Shown here one piece after another: positions 53,043 through 61,684 of a DNA stretch of 64,000 nucleotides; position 1 is the first letter of the stretch, and every line of letters starts with the position of its first letter. Position numbers and translations under genes: made by a program. The notes under the pieces are model-generated. The model worked only from the letters and a program-made list of their open reading frames with translations, was not told where the DNA came from and ran no database searches. Origin of the DNA: Candidatus Kouleothrix ribensis (GTDB taxonomy: Bacteria; Chloroflexota; Chloroflexia; Chloroflexales; Roseiflexaceae); contig JADKGW010000001.1 of the NCBI GenBank assembly GCA_016722075.1, forward strand, positions 1,302,001-1,366,000, in the 5' to 3' direction.

Positions 53043-54455
53043 TTACGGCTTGGGGTAGCCCTTGTCCTTCAAAAACGCGTCGGCCTGGCTGCAGATCGCC
53101 GTGGCCGCGTCGGCCGGGCTTTGCTCGCCGGCCCAGACCTTCTGCAGGCCGGGTTCGATGATCGACCCGCTCAGCTCGTCCCAGTCGGGGAAGTAGCCGA
53201 ACGCGCCAACCTTGGCCGCCTGGCCTTCGGTCAGGAACGCCTGCTTATTCGCCGGTGGCGCCGTCTGCTTCAGGAACACGTCGTTGGCTACACTCTGCAG
53301 CGCCGGGAAGATCTCGCCCGACTGCGTGTACAGCTTCTCGCCGCCCTCGGTGCTCTGCAGCCAGCTCAAGAACTCCCATGCCGCGTCTTTATTGTCGCTC
53401 TTGGCCGACATAACCCAGGCTGCGCCGCCCGCACCATTAGCGCGCTGGCCGTCTTTCGGGATCGGCGCGGCCGCGACATCGTAGTTCAGGTTGGCGGCGT
53501 TGAAGGCCGACACGCGGCTCGAGTTCTGCAGGATCATGGCCGCCTGGCCGCTCTGGAACACTGCCGCGTCGCCGCCGGCCTGGCTCAGCGCGGCGTCGCG
53601 CATGGCCAGGTTCTTGTTCATCAGGTCGCTGAAGAAGGTCAATCCTGCCAGCGCCTTCGGCTCGGCCAGCGTACACTTCGACGGGTTGCGCATGTCGTCG
53701 AGGATGCTGCCGCCGCTCTGCATCACGAACTTCGACCACTTGCCACCCTCGGCGGCCAAGGCATAGCGCGTGACGCGGCCGTTGGCCTCGATCTTCGCCA
53801 GCTTCTGGGCGGCGGCCAGGAAGTCGTCCCAGGTCCAGTCGTTGGTCGGGTAGGCTACGCCGGCCTCGTCGAAGATCGCCTTGTTGTAGTAGATCACGTT
53901 GGTCTCGATGTCGCGCGGGAAGCCGTAGACCTTGCCGGCGTAGCTGGCCGACTCGAGCAGCGCCGGCCAGTAGTCGCCCACATTATAGTTGCTCTTCTGG
54001 ATGTACGGCGTCAGGTCTTCCAGCACGCCGGTGGCGGCGTAGCTGGGCGTCGGCCATAGGAACAGCACGTCGGGGATCTGGGCCGAGTCGCCGCTGGCCC
54101 ACAGCGTCTTCAGCTTGGTGAAGTAGTCGTCCCAGGGCTGGTGCCAAACCTCAACCTTAATGCTCGGGTGGGTCTTCATAAACTCAGCCGCGACCTTCTC
54201 GTGGCTGGCCTTTTCTTCGGGGCTGCCCCAGAAGCCCCAGGTGATCGTGGTGGTTGTGGCAGCCGGCGCGGCGGTCGCCTCGGCGGCTGGTGCCGGCGTG
54301 GGCACTGCCGTAGCCGCAGCCGGCGCGGCGGTTGGTGCGGCCGGGGCACTGGTGGCCGCGCCACCGCTGGGCGGGCTGGCACCACCGCAGGCTGCCAGCG
54401 CCACCAGCGCGATCAGCAGCAGCGGCAGCAGCCGTGAGAATCGGTACGAGAACAT
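53043..54455 (-). CDS. Carbohydrate ABC transporter substrate-binding lipoprotein (MalE type)
   Basis: ATG 54455 is preceded by AAAGGAGG at an ideal distance. The 470-residue product has a lipoprotein signal (LLLIALVALAACGG), a long Ala/Pro/Thr linker, and then the MalE fold: TITWGFWGSPEEKASHEKVAAEF, VIYYNKAIFDEAGVAYPTNDWTWDDFLAAA, AAWEFLSWLQSTEGGEKLYTQSGEIFP. It delivers a sugar to the permeases at 51858-52826 and 50992-51855. A -10-like TATAAT (54538-54543, minus strand) lies upstream. Confidence 0.94.
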   Translation of the reverse strand: MFSYRFSRLLPLLLIALVALAACGGASPPSGGAATSAPAAPTAAPAAATAVPTPAPAAEATAAPAATTTTITWGFWGSPEEKASHEKVAAEFMKTHPSIKVEVWHQPWDDYFTKLKTLWASGDSAQIPDVLFLWPTPSYAATGVLEDLTPYIQKSNYNVGDYWPALLESASYAGKVYGFPRDIETNVIYYNKAIFDEAGVAYPTNDWTWDDFLAAAQKLAKIEANGRVTRYALAAEGGKWSKFVMQSGGSILDDMRNPSKCTLAEPKALAGLTFFSDLMNKNLAMRDAALSQAGGDAAVFQSGQAAMILQNSSRVSAFNAANLNYDVAAAPIPKDGQRANGAGGAAWVMSAKSDNKDAAWEFLSWLQSTEGGEKLYTQSGEIFPALQSVANDVFLKQTAPPANKQAFLTEGQAAKVGAFGYFPDWDELSGSIIEPGLQKVWAGEQSPADAATAICSQADAFLKDKGYPKP

Positions 54456-54537
54456 ACGGTGTCCTCCTTTGTATAGTGGCCCGGCACAATCAGGTGATGT
54501 GCGGGCAGGATCCCCGATTGGGTGGTGTGGTTGCCCT

Positions 54538-54543
54538 ATTATA
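54538..54543 (-). promoter_or_regulatory. Candidate -10 box for the maltose-type operon
   Basis: TATAAT on the minus strand, about 85 bases before the binding-protein ATG; the -35 region (TCGTAC at 17 bases) is weak. Confidence 0.4.
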
Positions 54544-54593
54544 GCGCAGGCACGGCGGTAGTACGAGCGCCACGGGTGCAATTATGCACGTGG

Positions 54594-54776
54594 CTTACGC
54601 AGCCGGCCTATCGCGCCTGCGGCGAGCAGGCGCGTTCTGGCTTTACGGGGGCCACCGCGCAAATCCTGTTATGGGCAGGAATTACGCAGTCGGCGTTTTT
54701 TTGCCTGCGGCAGCAAGGTACGTTTCTGTCCTATTGTTTTCGGTTTTTGCGCTCGCAGAGCGCAAAAACCGAAAAC
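54594..54776. repeat. Dispersed palindrome repeats, two adjacent copies
   Basis: The first copy (54594-54632) reads CTTACGCAGCCGGCC then GCGCCTGC/GCAGGCGC arms. The second (54682-54776) reads ATTACGCAGTCGGCG, TGCCTGCGGCAGC and a perfect 18-base stem (54736-54753 and 54759-54776; GTTTTCGGTTTTTGCGCT). Its core is identical to the 15,563 copy, in opposite overall orientation. The interval 54456-54883 holds no gene. Confidence 0.8.
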
Positions 54777-54883
54777 CAAAACGATGCAGTAGCGCTACGC
54801 AAACCCTGTTATTGAGTAAATAGACCAAGGTAGTATATAATGTACGCTCGATTGGGCTGGCGTGTCAAGCGGCCGCGCGGCGG

Positions 54884-56224
54884 CTAGACTGGCCCACCGC
54901 CCGGCCGCACGACCAGGTCGTTCACCTCGGCGGCCACCGCAGCGGCCGGCTTCGCCGCCAGCAGCGCGTCGAATAGTGGCAGCGTGCCGGCGTGGAGCGC
55001 GTGGTCGGCGTAAAGGTACATTGCGGCCGACCAGGCCTGCTGCGCGTAGCCCATGGGGTGGCCGCTGCCGCCGTGCATCCACTCGTTAAACTCCCATTCG
55101 TCGTTGAGGCCCTGGCGGTTGGCCTTGGCCAGGCGCACGAGCGTGCGTTCGGCCTCGCTCTGCCATTGGTGGCGCACCAGCGCTGCCACGTGAAAGCCGC
55201 CGATCATCGGCCAGATGCCGCCGTTGTGATACTGGTGCGGAATATTCAAATTGCGGCTGCGGTAGTACTCGCGCCAGTTGCTCTCGCCAGGGTAGATCGG
55301 CGGGTGGATGGCCTTGGTGGGGTAGGGTTCGTGCATGCCGACCTGGTGCATAAAGCGCAAGATATGCTCGGTGCGGTGCCCGTCGGCTACGCCGGTGAGG
55401 ATCGCCAGCAGGTTGCCCAGGCTGTCGCACCAGTCGCCATACTCGCGAAACGCGACCCACGGCAGGTAGAACGGCCGGCTCGAGATCGTGCCGATGTTGT
55501 GGTAGAGCATGAACCATTCCAGCCGGAACGACTTGAGCCGCTCGAGGTGCTCGGCAAAGTGCTCGGCCACCCAGCAGCGATCGATCCACATCAGCGAGTT
55601 GAGCCGCTCGTGGATGCCCTGCGCGTCGATCGCCAGCTGATGCCCGCCCGCACCGGCCGGCAGCGCGCGGAACAGCTCGGCGTGCGCCAGCGCGGCCGCG
55701 TAGTACAGCACATTATCGTACAGCGTGTTGTAGCGCACCGCCAGCAGATCCATCCAGTTGCCGGCCTCGGGGATCTCGAGCAGCCCGCACTCGTTCATGT
55801 CCTGGTACTCGAGCCAGATCATGGCCCGATCGATCGCCGGCCAGTGCCGCTCGAGGAACAGCAGGTCGCCGCTGAGGTTGAAGTACAGGTAGTGGCCGAG
55901 CAGGTACCACAGGTTCGAGTCGACCGCGCCGGCGTTCTCGGTGCTGATGAAGCCGGTGTCGGGGTTGACGTTCAGCGAGATCAGGCCGCGCGCCGACTGG
56001 TAGGCGCTCATGGTCTCGAGCGCCGCGCGCGCCGTCGCGATCAGCTGGGGGTCGCCGGTGGCCGCCGCGCCCAGGAACACAACTCCGTTATCACGCGTCC
56101 AGATCTGTGGGTAGCCGGCGGCCAGCCCCGAGGCGCGAAAGCCGCGCGGCGTGACGCAGCGCCAGATCACCTCAAGGGCGCGCTGGCGCGTTTCGTGGAG
56201 CAGCGCATCACTTTTCATGGGCAT
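54884..56224 (-). CDS. (Alpha/alpha)6-barrel glycoside hydrolase (GH100/debranching-like)
   Basis: The 446-residue protein has no signal peptide. It contains YPQIWTRDNGVVFLGAAA near the N-terminus, GAVDSNLWYLLGHYLYF, LEIPEAGNWMDLLAVRYNTLYDNVLYY (a likely catalytic acid region), HNGGIWPMIGGFHVAALVR and EWMHGGSGHPMGYAQQAWSAAMYLYA. This series resembles the six-hairpin barrels of GH100 invertases and amylo-1,6-glucosidase-like enzymes. The start is either ATG 56224 or ATG 56218. A cytoplasmic role on sugars imported by the neighbouring transporter is plausible. Confidence 0.85.
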   Translation of the reverse strand: MPMKSDALLHETRQRALEVIWRCVTPRGFRASGLAAGYPQIWTRDNGVVFLGAAATGDPQLIATARAALETMSAYQSARGLISLNVNPDTGFISTENAGAVDSNLWYLLGHYLYFNLSGDLLFLERHWPAIDRAMIWLEYQDMNECGLLEIPEAGNWMDLLAVRYNTLYDNVLYYAAALAHAELFRALPAGAGGHQLAIDAQGIHERLNSLMWIDRCWVAEHFAEHLERLKSFRLEWFMLYHNIGTISSRPFYLPWVAFREYGDWCDSLGNLLAILTGVADGHRTEHILRFMHQVGMHEPYPTKAIHPPIYPGESNWREYYRSRNLNIPHQYHNGGIWPMIGGFHVAALVRHQWQSEAERTLVRLAKANRQGLNDEWEFNEWMHGGSGHPMGYAQQAWSAAMYLYADHALHAGTLPLFDALLAAKPAAAVAAEVNDLVVRPGGGPV

Positions 56225-56230
56225 GTTGCC

Positions 56231-57433
56231 TTAGCCTGATACCAGGCGCATGTTCAAGTCGACCGACGCAGCCGGTACTGTGTCGGTGGTTTGAAAGGTC
56301 ACATAGAAGATGCTGCCCTGGCCGGGCTGGCTCATGAAGCGGATCTGCCCGCCGTGCAGCTCGACCAGCAGCCGCGTGATATGCAAGCCCAACCCGGTGC
56401 CGCTGGCGGGTGTGCCCATGGCGGCGCGCGCGCGGAAGAACGCATTGAACAGGTAGCTCTGGTCGTCGGGGCTAATGCCGACGCCGTTGTCTTCGATCGC
56501 CAGCTCGAGGAAGCCCTCGTCGCCTGGTGCCAGCTGGATGCTGATCTGGCCCTGGGGCGGCGTATACTTGCTGGCATTGCTCAGCAGGTTGCCAATAATC
56601 TGTGCCATGCGCGTCTCGTCGCCCAGCACGTAGGGCAGTGGCGTAGCCGCCCTGATCCGGAGCTGCTGCTGTTTGGCCGCCAGCTGGGGTTGGTATTCGT
56701 GGCCGACCATAGTGACCAGCGCATGCAGATCAAGCGGCCGCAGCACCAGCTCGATCCGCCCCGACTCGATCCACGCCAGGTCGAGCAGGTCGGAGGCGAT
56801 CGTGCGCAGGCGCAACACATTCTTCAGCACCACCCGGAGCGTCTCGGCCTGCTCGGCCGTAAGCGGGCCGCAGTCGTTTTCGAGCAATAGCTCGAGGTAG
56901 CCCAGGATGGGTGTGAGCGGGTTGCGCAGCTCGTGGGCCGCTACCGCCACAAAGTTCGACTTCACATCATCGAGGCGGCGCAGCTCGGTGTTCGCGTGCA
57001 TCAGCGCCTGGTTGCGCTGGGCCAGCTGATTGGTCAGCAGCCGCAGCTCGTTGCGGCCCTGTGCCAGCTGCTGGAGCATCTGGCTCTGCACGGTTGTGTC
57101 GCTGATCTGGAGCAGCAGCGCCGCGCGTGTGTCGGGGCCGCAGTAGGGTGCGAGTATCAGCGAATAATAGTGCATCGTGCCGTCGGGCTGTGGCCGGTTC
57201 AGGTGCTCGATCGCCAGCTGTGGAATGATTCCGCTCAGCAGATCGCCGATCGCCGCCTCGCTGCCGGCCAGCTCGGGCACGCAGCCGAGCAGCGGGTCGC
57301 CGTGTACCAGGCCAAACGTGCTGGCATCAATACTCGCGCTGCCGCCGGCCAGCAGGATGCAGAGCTGAGAATCGATCAGCGCAAACGCCATTTTCTGTGA
57401 TTGCAGAATCGCCTTGAGGATCGATTGGTCCAT
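56231..57433 (-). CDS. Cytoplasmic PAS histidine kinase
   Basis: The 400-residue kinase lacks membrane helices. The N-terminus is PAS-like (QKMAFALIDSQLCILLAGGSAS ... LILAPYCGPDTRAALLLQISDTT), followed by a coiled coil and a HisKA domain with FVAVAAHELRNPLTPILGYLELL (phospho-His in HELRNP). The HATPase domain has QIIGNLLSNASKYTPP (N box), AIEDNGVGISPDDQ (G1) and GTGLGLHITRLLVELHGG (G2). It lies 120 bases downstream of the small GTPase gene on the same strand, so the pair is probably one operon. No receiver gene is adjacent on this strand; the nearest is at 60109. Confidence 0.95.
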   Translation of the reverse strand: MDQSILKAILQSQKMAFALIDSQLCILLAGGSASIDASTFGLVHGDPLLGCVPELAGSEAAIGDLLSGIIPQLAIEHLNRPQPDGTMHYYSLILAPYCGPDTRAALLLQISDTTVQSQMLQQLAQGRNELRLLTNQLAQRNQALMHANTELRRLDDVKSNFVAVAAHELRNPLTPILGYLELLLENDCGPLTAEQAETLRVVLKNVLRLRTIASDLLDLAWIESGRIELVLRPLDLHALVTMVGHEYQPQLAAKQQQLRIRAATPLPYVLGDETRMAQIIGNLLSNASKYTPPQGQISIQLAPGDEGFLELAIEDNGVGISPDDQSYLFNAFFRARAAMGTPASGTGLGLHITRLLVELHGGQIRFMSQPGQGSIFYVTFQTTDTVPAASVDLNMRLVSG

Positions 57434-57553
57434 GCTGGCCTCGTGAGCGGACAGGCACGCCAGTGTGCGGCGTGTAACAGCCGCAGCAATCGTGTATAGC
57501 CTGAAGGCCTCGTTCGAGCACTCGCGGTGCGGCGTGTTCAGGCTGGGCTACAT

Positions 57554-58084
57554 TCACCCGATCGTCTGGGCCGGGTTGCCGGCCAGCATGCTGGCCAGGT
57601 GCTGAAATGCCGGCTCAACCATGCTGCCATGTTTGGCGCTGGTGATGAACGCCGCAATGCCAAAGCGTCGAGCCAGCGCCTCGGCCTGGGGCAGCAGCAG
57701 CGGTGAATTCTCGACCGCGTCGGACTTATTGGCGGCGATCACCAGGCTGGCTTGCGGGTTCATGGTGCGCAGTAGTGTAACATATGTGTCCAGGTTGTCG
57801 AGCGTCGATGGCCGGGTTAGATCGCACACCAGCATGGCGCCGGCCACACCGCAGACATAGCTGGTGGGCATTTGCTCGGAGCTATTGTTGCTGGCGACAT
57901 CCCACAGCATCAGCACCACTTCGATCGTACGCGGGCCGCACTCGACGCTGACAATTTTGCGCGAGACATGCACACCGATCGTGCTAAGGTAGGTTTCCTC
58001 GAAGCGATTGTAGACATATCGGCGCACCAGGCTGGTCTTGCCGACTGCGAAATCGCCGAGTAAGCAGATCTTCTTGTTGATCAT
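57554..58084 (-). CDS. Rab/Ras-like small GTPase with altered G3 motif
   Basis: ATG 58084 has AAAGGAG about 10 bases upstream. The 176-residue protein has G1 GDFAVGKTS (residues 10-18), switch-I Thr in ETYLSTIGVH, G4 NKSD (119-122) and G5 TSAK (148-151). The G3 site, normally WDTAGQE, reads WDVASNN (61-67), so the switch-II Gly and the Gln that positions water are both missing. Slow hydrolysis or a GAP-dependent mechanism would follow. Bacterial Ras-like proteins of this type act in polarity or signalling complexes. Overlaps the preceding small ORF at ATGA. Confidence 0.92.
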   Translation of the reverse strand: MINKKICLLGDFAVGKTSLVRRYVYNRFEETYLSTIGVHVSRKIVSVECGPRTIEVVLMLWDVASNNSSEQMPTSYVCGVAGAMLVCDLTRPSTLDNLDTYVTLLRTMNPQASLVIAANKSDAVENSPLLLPQAEALARRFGIAAFITSAKHGSMVEPAFQHLASMLAGNPAQTIG

Positions 58085-58308
58085 GTCAAGGCGGCTCCTT
58101 TGCGGATGCGCTCGCCCAGCCCAGGTATGATCAGGCCAATCGGCGCCGGCTCGCCGTTGCTGCCGCGCTCGGCATGTGCGGGCCGTGCGGCCGGCATGGC
58201 ATGCTACTGCCGATCCTGGCCGAGCAGAATCGCGCTGATCGGGTTGCCGGGCTGCTGATCGGGCAGGCGTTGGTCGGCAAGCTGGCGGTGCCTGGGCGGT
58301 GTGGCCAT
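58081..58308 (-). other. Small ORF with in-frame amber codon, upstream of and overlapping the GTPase gene
   Basis: An ATG at 58308 has AAAGGA at about 7 bases. The frame reads MATPPRHRQLADQRLPDQQP and continues GNPISAILLGQDRQ to TAG at 58206-58204 (codon 35). It stays open in the same frame for 40 more codons (including GEPAPIGLIIPGLGERIRKG) to a TGA that overlaps the GTPase ATG as ATGA. The composition on both sides of the TAG looks coding. It may be a recent nonsense mutation, two short peptides, or a coding illusion; there is no family match I know. Confidence 0.45.
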
Positions 58309-58639
58309 ACTGCATCCTTTGATCGGATCGTGCAAGGCATACTAGACCTGGCATTGGGGATACCGATCAGCACCATCAGGTATGGGCGTCGTGGGCCGGA
58401 GGTGGTTAGCGCAGCACATACAGGATGATGCGCGAGCTTCCCAAATAGAAGTAATGCAATCATACCATAATTTTCTGCCTAACGCTTTAAGTTTCCGCAT
58501 CACATGCGTAACCCTACGGCCCTGCATCGCAAACTACCGCCCTGGCGCCACCCACCCAGGCTCATGCGCGTGCTATGCTATACTACGCCGAGCGGCCACG
58601 CGGGTGGCCGCACACCCTGAGGATGGCCGAGGCGCTGCT

Positions 58640-60064
58640 ATGGGCACGTATCGTGAGTATCTCGAGCACCAGCTGGATGGGGCCGGCCGGCTCAACGACT
58701 TCATCAGCCTGCATGGCGATCGGCTGATCGTCGCGGACGCGCTCGATCTACTCGCGCTGGTTGAGCAGTATGGCGCGCCGCTCGAGGTGGCGTTCTGCCC
58801 GCTGATCACCCGCCGCATCGGCGCGATGCAGGCCCATTTTGCGGCGGCGCGCGCCACCACCGGCTACGGCGGCGAGTTCGTGTATGCCTACGCCACCAAG
58901 GCCAACTTCGCCGAGGAGGTGGTGCGCACGGCGATTGCCGCCGGCGCCCACTACGAGACCTCATCGGCCTTCGATGTGCGGATTGCCGAGCGGCTCTGGC
59001 GCGGCGGCGTGCTGCCCGGCGACCGCTTCATTTTCTGCAATGGCTCGAAAGAGCCGGCCTATATCCAGGCGATCCTCGATCTGCGCCGGGCCGGCTTCGC
59101 CGGCATCGTGCCGATCCTCGACGACCTCGACGAGTTTGCGGCGCTGGCCGGCTGCCCCGAGCCGCTGCTGCTGGGCGTGCGCGAGCGTAAAGATCCCGGC
59201 GACCTGGCCGAGGGCCTGACCTACGGCTACGACCGCTTCGGCCTGACGCCGGCCGAGCTGGTGACGCTGGCCGAGCGTGTGGCCGGCACACACCATCGCA
59301 TCGGCGTGTATCACGCCATGGTCGGCAGCCAGCTCGAAGACCCGGCGTTCTGGGCCACCGAGCTGATCGAGTCGCTCGAGGGCTACGCGCGCCTGCAGGC
59401 CCACGCGCCCGGCCTGGCCTATTTCAACTTTGGCGGCGGCATGCCCACTGGCGCCTACACGCTGGGCTTCAACTTCGACTACCAGGCCTTCGCCGAGCGG
59501 CTACAGCGCGCGGTGGCCGGCTGGTGCGACGCGCGCGCCCTGCCGCACCCGCACCTGATTGGCGAGTTTGGGCGCTATAGTGTGGCCGACCATAGCCTGC
59601 ACATCTTTCAGGTTGGGCGAGTTAAGCCCGGCCATGCCGGCCGGCCGCCCTGGTACCTGGTCAACGGCAGCCTGATGGTCGCGCTGCCCGACATCCTGAT
59701 CGTCGCGGGGCAGCACTTCATCTGCCTGCCGCTCAACCACATGGCCGCCGAGGCCGGGCCGGTGGTGCTGGGCGGCCGGCGCACCTGCGACTCCGACGAT
59801 TTCTACCCGCGTGGCGATATCGAGCTGGTGTTGCCGCTGCCGATGATCGCGCCTGGCTCAGCTTCCGCAGCCGCGCCGCTGCTGATCGCCTTCTTCGGCA
59901 CCGGCGGCTACCAGGCCATGCTGGCGGGCGAAGGTGGGGCGCACCACTGCCTGGCGCCCGAGGCGCCCAAGCTGATCATCGAAGCGCGCGACGGCACGCT
60001 GGCCAGCCGCCTGGTCGGCGAGCAAAGCTGGGAAGATGTGCTGAACGAGCTGGGCTATCGCTAG
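58640..60064 (+). CDS. Group IV PLP-dependent decarboxylase (arginine/ornithine/diaminopimelate type)
   Basis: ATG 58640 gives a 474-residue alanine-racemase-fold decarboxylase. The PLP Lys is in FVYAYATKANFAEEVV, and the glycine phosphate-binding motif in YFNFGGGMPTGAY. Residues from the partner subunit are in GEFGRYSVADHSLHIF, and the substrate-binding RRTCDSDDFYPRG carries the Cys-Asp pair. The N-terminal DFISLHGDRLIVADALDLLALVEQYGAPLEVAFCPLI resembles biosynthetic arginine decarboxylase (SpeA), but that enzyme is about 630 residues; this one lacks its inserted domain. The amino acid decarboxylated is uncertain. The 330-base region upstream (58,309-58,639) holds no further gene. Confidence 0.88.
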   Translation: MGTYREYLEHQLDGAGRLNDFISLHGDRLIVADALDLLALVEQYGAPLEVAFCPLITRRIGAMQAHFAAARATTGYGGEFVYAYATKANFAEEVVRTAIAAGAHYETSSAFDVRIAERLWRGGVLPGDRFIFCNGSKEPAYIQAILDLRRAGFAGIVPILDDLDEFAALAGCPEPLLLGVRERKDPGDLAEGLTYGYDRFGLTPAELVTLAERVAGTHHRIGVYHAMVGSQLEDPAFWATELIESLEGYARLQAHAPGLAYFNFGGGMPTGAYTLGFNFDYQAFAERLQRAVAGWCDARALPHPHLIGEFGRYSVADHSLHIFQVGRVKPGHAGRPPWYLVNGSLMVALPDILIVAGQHFICLPLNHMAAEAGPVVLGGRRTCDSDDFYPRGDIELVLPLPMIAPGSASAAAPLLIAFFGTGGYQAMLAGEGGAHHCLAPEAPKLIIEARDGTLASRLVGEQSWEDVLNELGYR

Positions 60065-60108
60065 AGCCGGGCGATGCGTATTCCGCCGTGTTGTCGACAG
60101 ATTGCAGT

Positions 60109-61182
60109 ATGAATCAGCTAACCATGAACAGCCCAACTATCCGGCTGGTGCTGGCCGACGACCACGCCGTGGTGCGTGCCGGCATCGCCAATGCGCTACG
60201 CGAGCTGCCGAACCTCGAGATCGTTGGCGAGGCCGGTGACGGCACCGCGCTCTTTGCCATGCTGGTGCAGGCCCGGCCCGACGTGCTCGTGACCGACGTG
60301 ACCATGCCCGATTTCGAGCCGATCGGCACGATCCGCCAGATCTGCGCGGCCTTTCCAGCGCTGAAGATCCTGATTGTGAGCGCCTACGACGACGACGTGT
60401 ATGTGCAGGGCCTGCTGGGTGCCGGCGTGAACGGCTACCACCTCAAGGATCAGCCGCTGAGCGACCTGCGGCTGGCGCTGCAGCGCGTACTTGCCGGCGA
60501 GCGCTGGGTCTGTAGCCCGCTGGTCGATAAGCTCGTGCGCTACCGCGAGGTCGCTACCACCACGCTGGCGCTGACGGCGCGCCAGCGCGATATCCTGCGC
60601 TGCCTCAAAGATGGGCTCGACAACCACGCGATTGCCCGGCGCACCGGCCTGAGCGTCAAGACGATCGAGAACCACCTGACCCGGCTATACCGGCAGATCA
60701 ATGTGCAGAGCCGGCTCGAGGCCGTGACGTTTTTGCGCCAGCATCCCGAGGCGCTCGGCTTTGCCGATCTGCCGATCGGCGTATCGACCGGCGCGAGCGA
60801 GGCGGCCAACCCGCAGCACCTGGCGATCTTGATCGTCGACGATAACCTGCGCTACCGCACCCAGATGCGCCGTATGGTTGGGAAGACCTGCCCGAACGCG
60901 GCGATCTACGAGGCCGAGAATACCCAGACCGCGCTCAAGCTGGCGGGCGATACCCATCCGCAGCTGGCCTTCATCGATGTGGTGCTGGGCGACGAGCACG
61001 GCATCGAGCTTGCCCGCCAGCTGCACGCGCTCTCACCGTCCACGCGCATGATCTTGATCAGCGCCTACCCCGACCGCGAGTTCCGCCGGCTGGGCCTGGC
61101 TGCCGGCGCCGTGGCATTCCTCGATAAGAAAGACATTGACGCCGCCGCGCTGCGTGCGCTGATCGATGATCTGAGCGGCTAG
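60109..61182 (+). CDS. Response regulator with receiver - LuxR HTH - receiver layout
   Basis: The 357-residue protein has a first receiver (LVLADDHAVVRAG, phosphoacceptor in VLVTDVTMPD, Lys in YHLKDQ), a LuxR/NarL HTH in the middle (LTARQRDILRCLKDGLDNHAIARRTGLSVKTIENHLTRLYRQ), and then a second complete receiver at the C-terminus (AILIVDDNLRYRTQM, phosphoacceptor in AFIDVVLGDEHG, Lys in AFLDKKD). NarL proteins normally end with the HTH. Phosphorylation of both domains could make an AND gate or let the second receiver block the HTH. The ATG at 60109 is one choice; ATG 60124 is equally possible. The nearest kinase gene is at 56231. Confidence 0.93.
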   Translation: MNQLTMNSPTIRLVLADDHAVVRAGIANALRELPNLEIVGEAGDGTALFAMLVQARPDVLVTDVTMPDFEPIGTIRQICAAFPALKILIVSAYDDDVYVQGLLGAGVNGYHLKDQPLSDLRLALQRVLAGERWVCSPLVDKLVRYREVATTTLALTARQRDILRCLKDGLDNHAIARRTGLSVKTIENHLTRLYRQINVQSRLEAVTFLRQHPEALGFADLPIGVSTGASEAANPQHLAILIVDDNLRYRTQMRRMVGKTCPNAAIYEAENTQTALKLAGDTHPQLAFIDVVLGDEHGIELARQLHALSPSTRMILISAYPDREFRRLGLAAGAVAFLDKKDIDAAALRALIDDLSG

Positions 61183-61406
61183 CCTTGGCTCTGGTGTGCT
61201 GCAGTACCGTTTGGCCCGGTGCGGCGCGTGTTGTAAGAATCGTTCAGGGTTAGGTTTGTACGCTGCTGCATCGGGATGCGATCGGCCGGGGTATGCACGT
61301 GGCTCAGTATGCTGGGCGCAACCTCCACCTGTAAAAGGCGCAGGAATAGGGGGTTTCCCCTAATGCCACCAGGGGCTTTCCGCTAGTACATGCAGGGGGG
61401 CAAGGG

Positions 61407-61436
61407 TTGAGTATGGCCGCCCAGCTAGGGTATACT
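61407..61436 (+). promoter_or_regulatory. Candidate promoter for the duplicated ChvE-like gene
   Basis: TTGAGT (61407-61412) and TATACT (61431-61436) are separated by 18 bases. This would leave a leader of about 240 bases before the ATG at 61685. The gene-free interval 61183-61684 holds otherwise only short G-rich inverted repeats near 61,345-61,375. Confidence 0.55.
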
Positions 61437-61684
61437 ACGGCTGATCCTGCTACTATTCAACCCATAGTACATATGCGCCTGGCGGGGTAGGGCCGGCATT
61501 GCCGTCGCTTCATTCTGCATTGCGGCCGCTCGCAGCCACAAGCCACGCGCTAGGCAGGCAGCTACACATATTCTGCAAGATGAATGGTAGCGCGCTGCTC
61601 GGAAAGGAGGCCAACCACAAACCGGTTTATTCGAAGGGTCATCTGTAGATCCTCGGTAACATTGCTAGTTAGGGGGACAGATCC

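Noticed and set aside
52752..54059. 435-codon open frame opposite the MalE-type binding protein
   Set aside because: Antisense shadow with mixed composition; the binding protein on the minus strand has signal peptide, lipobox and ribosome site.
54832..54842. TATAAT-like motif on the plus strand with TTGAGT 18 bases upstream
   Set aside because: No plus-strand gene follows; the region is the 3' side of a minus-strand glycosidase gene, so the match is probably chance.
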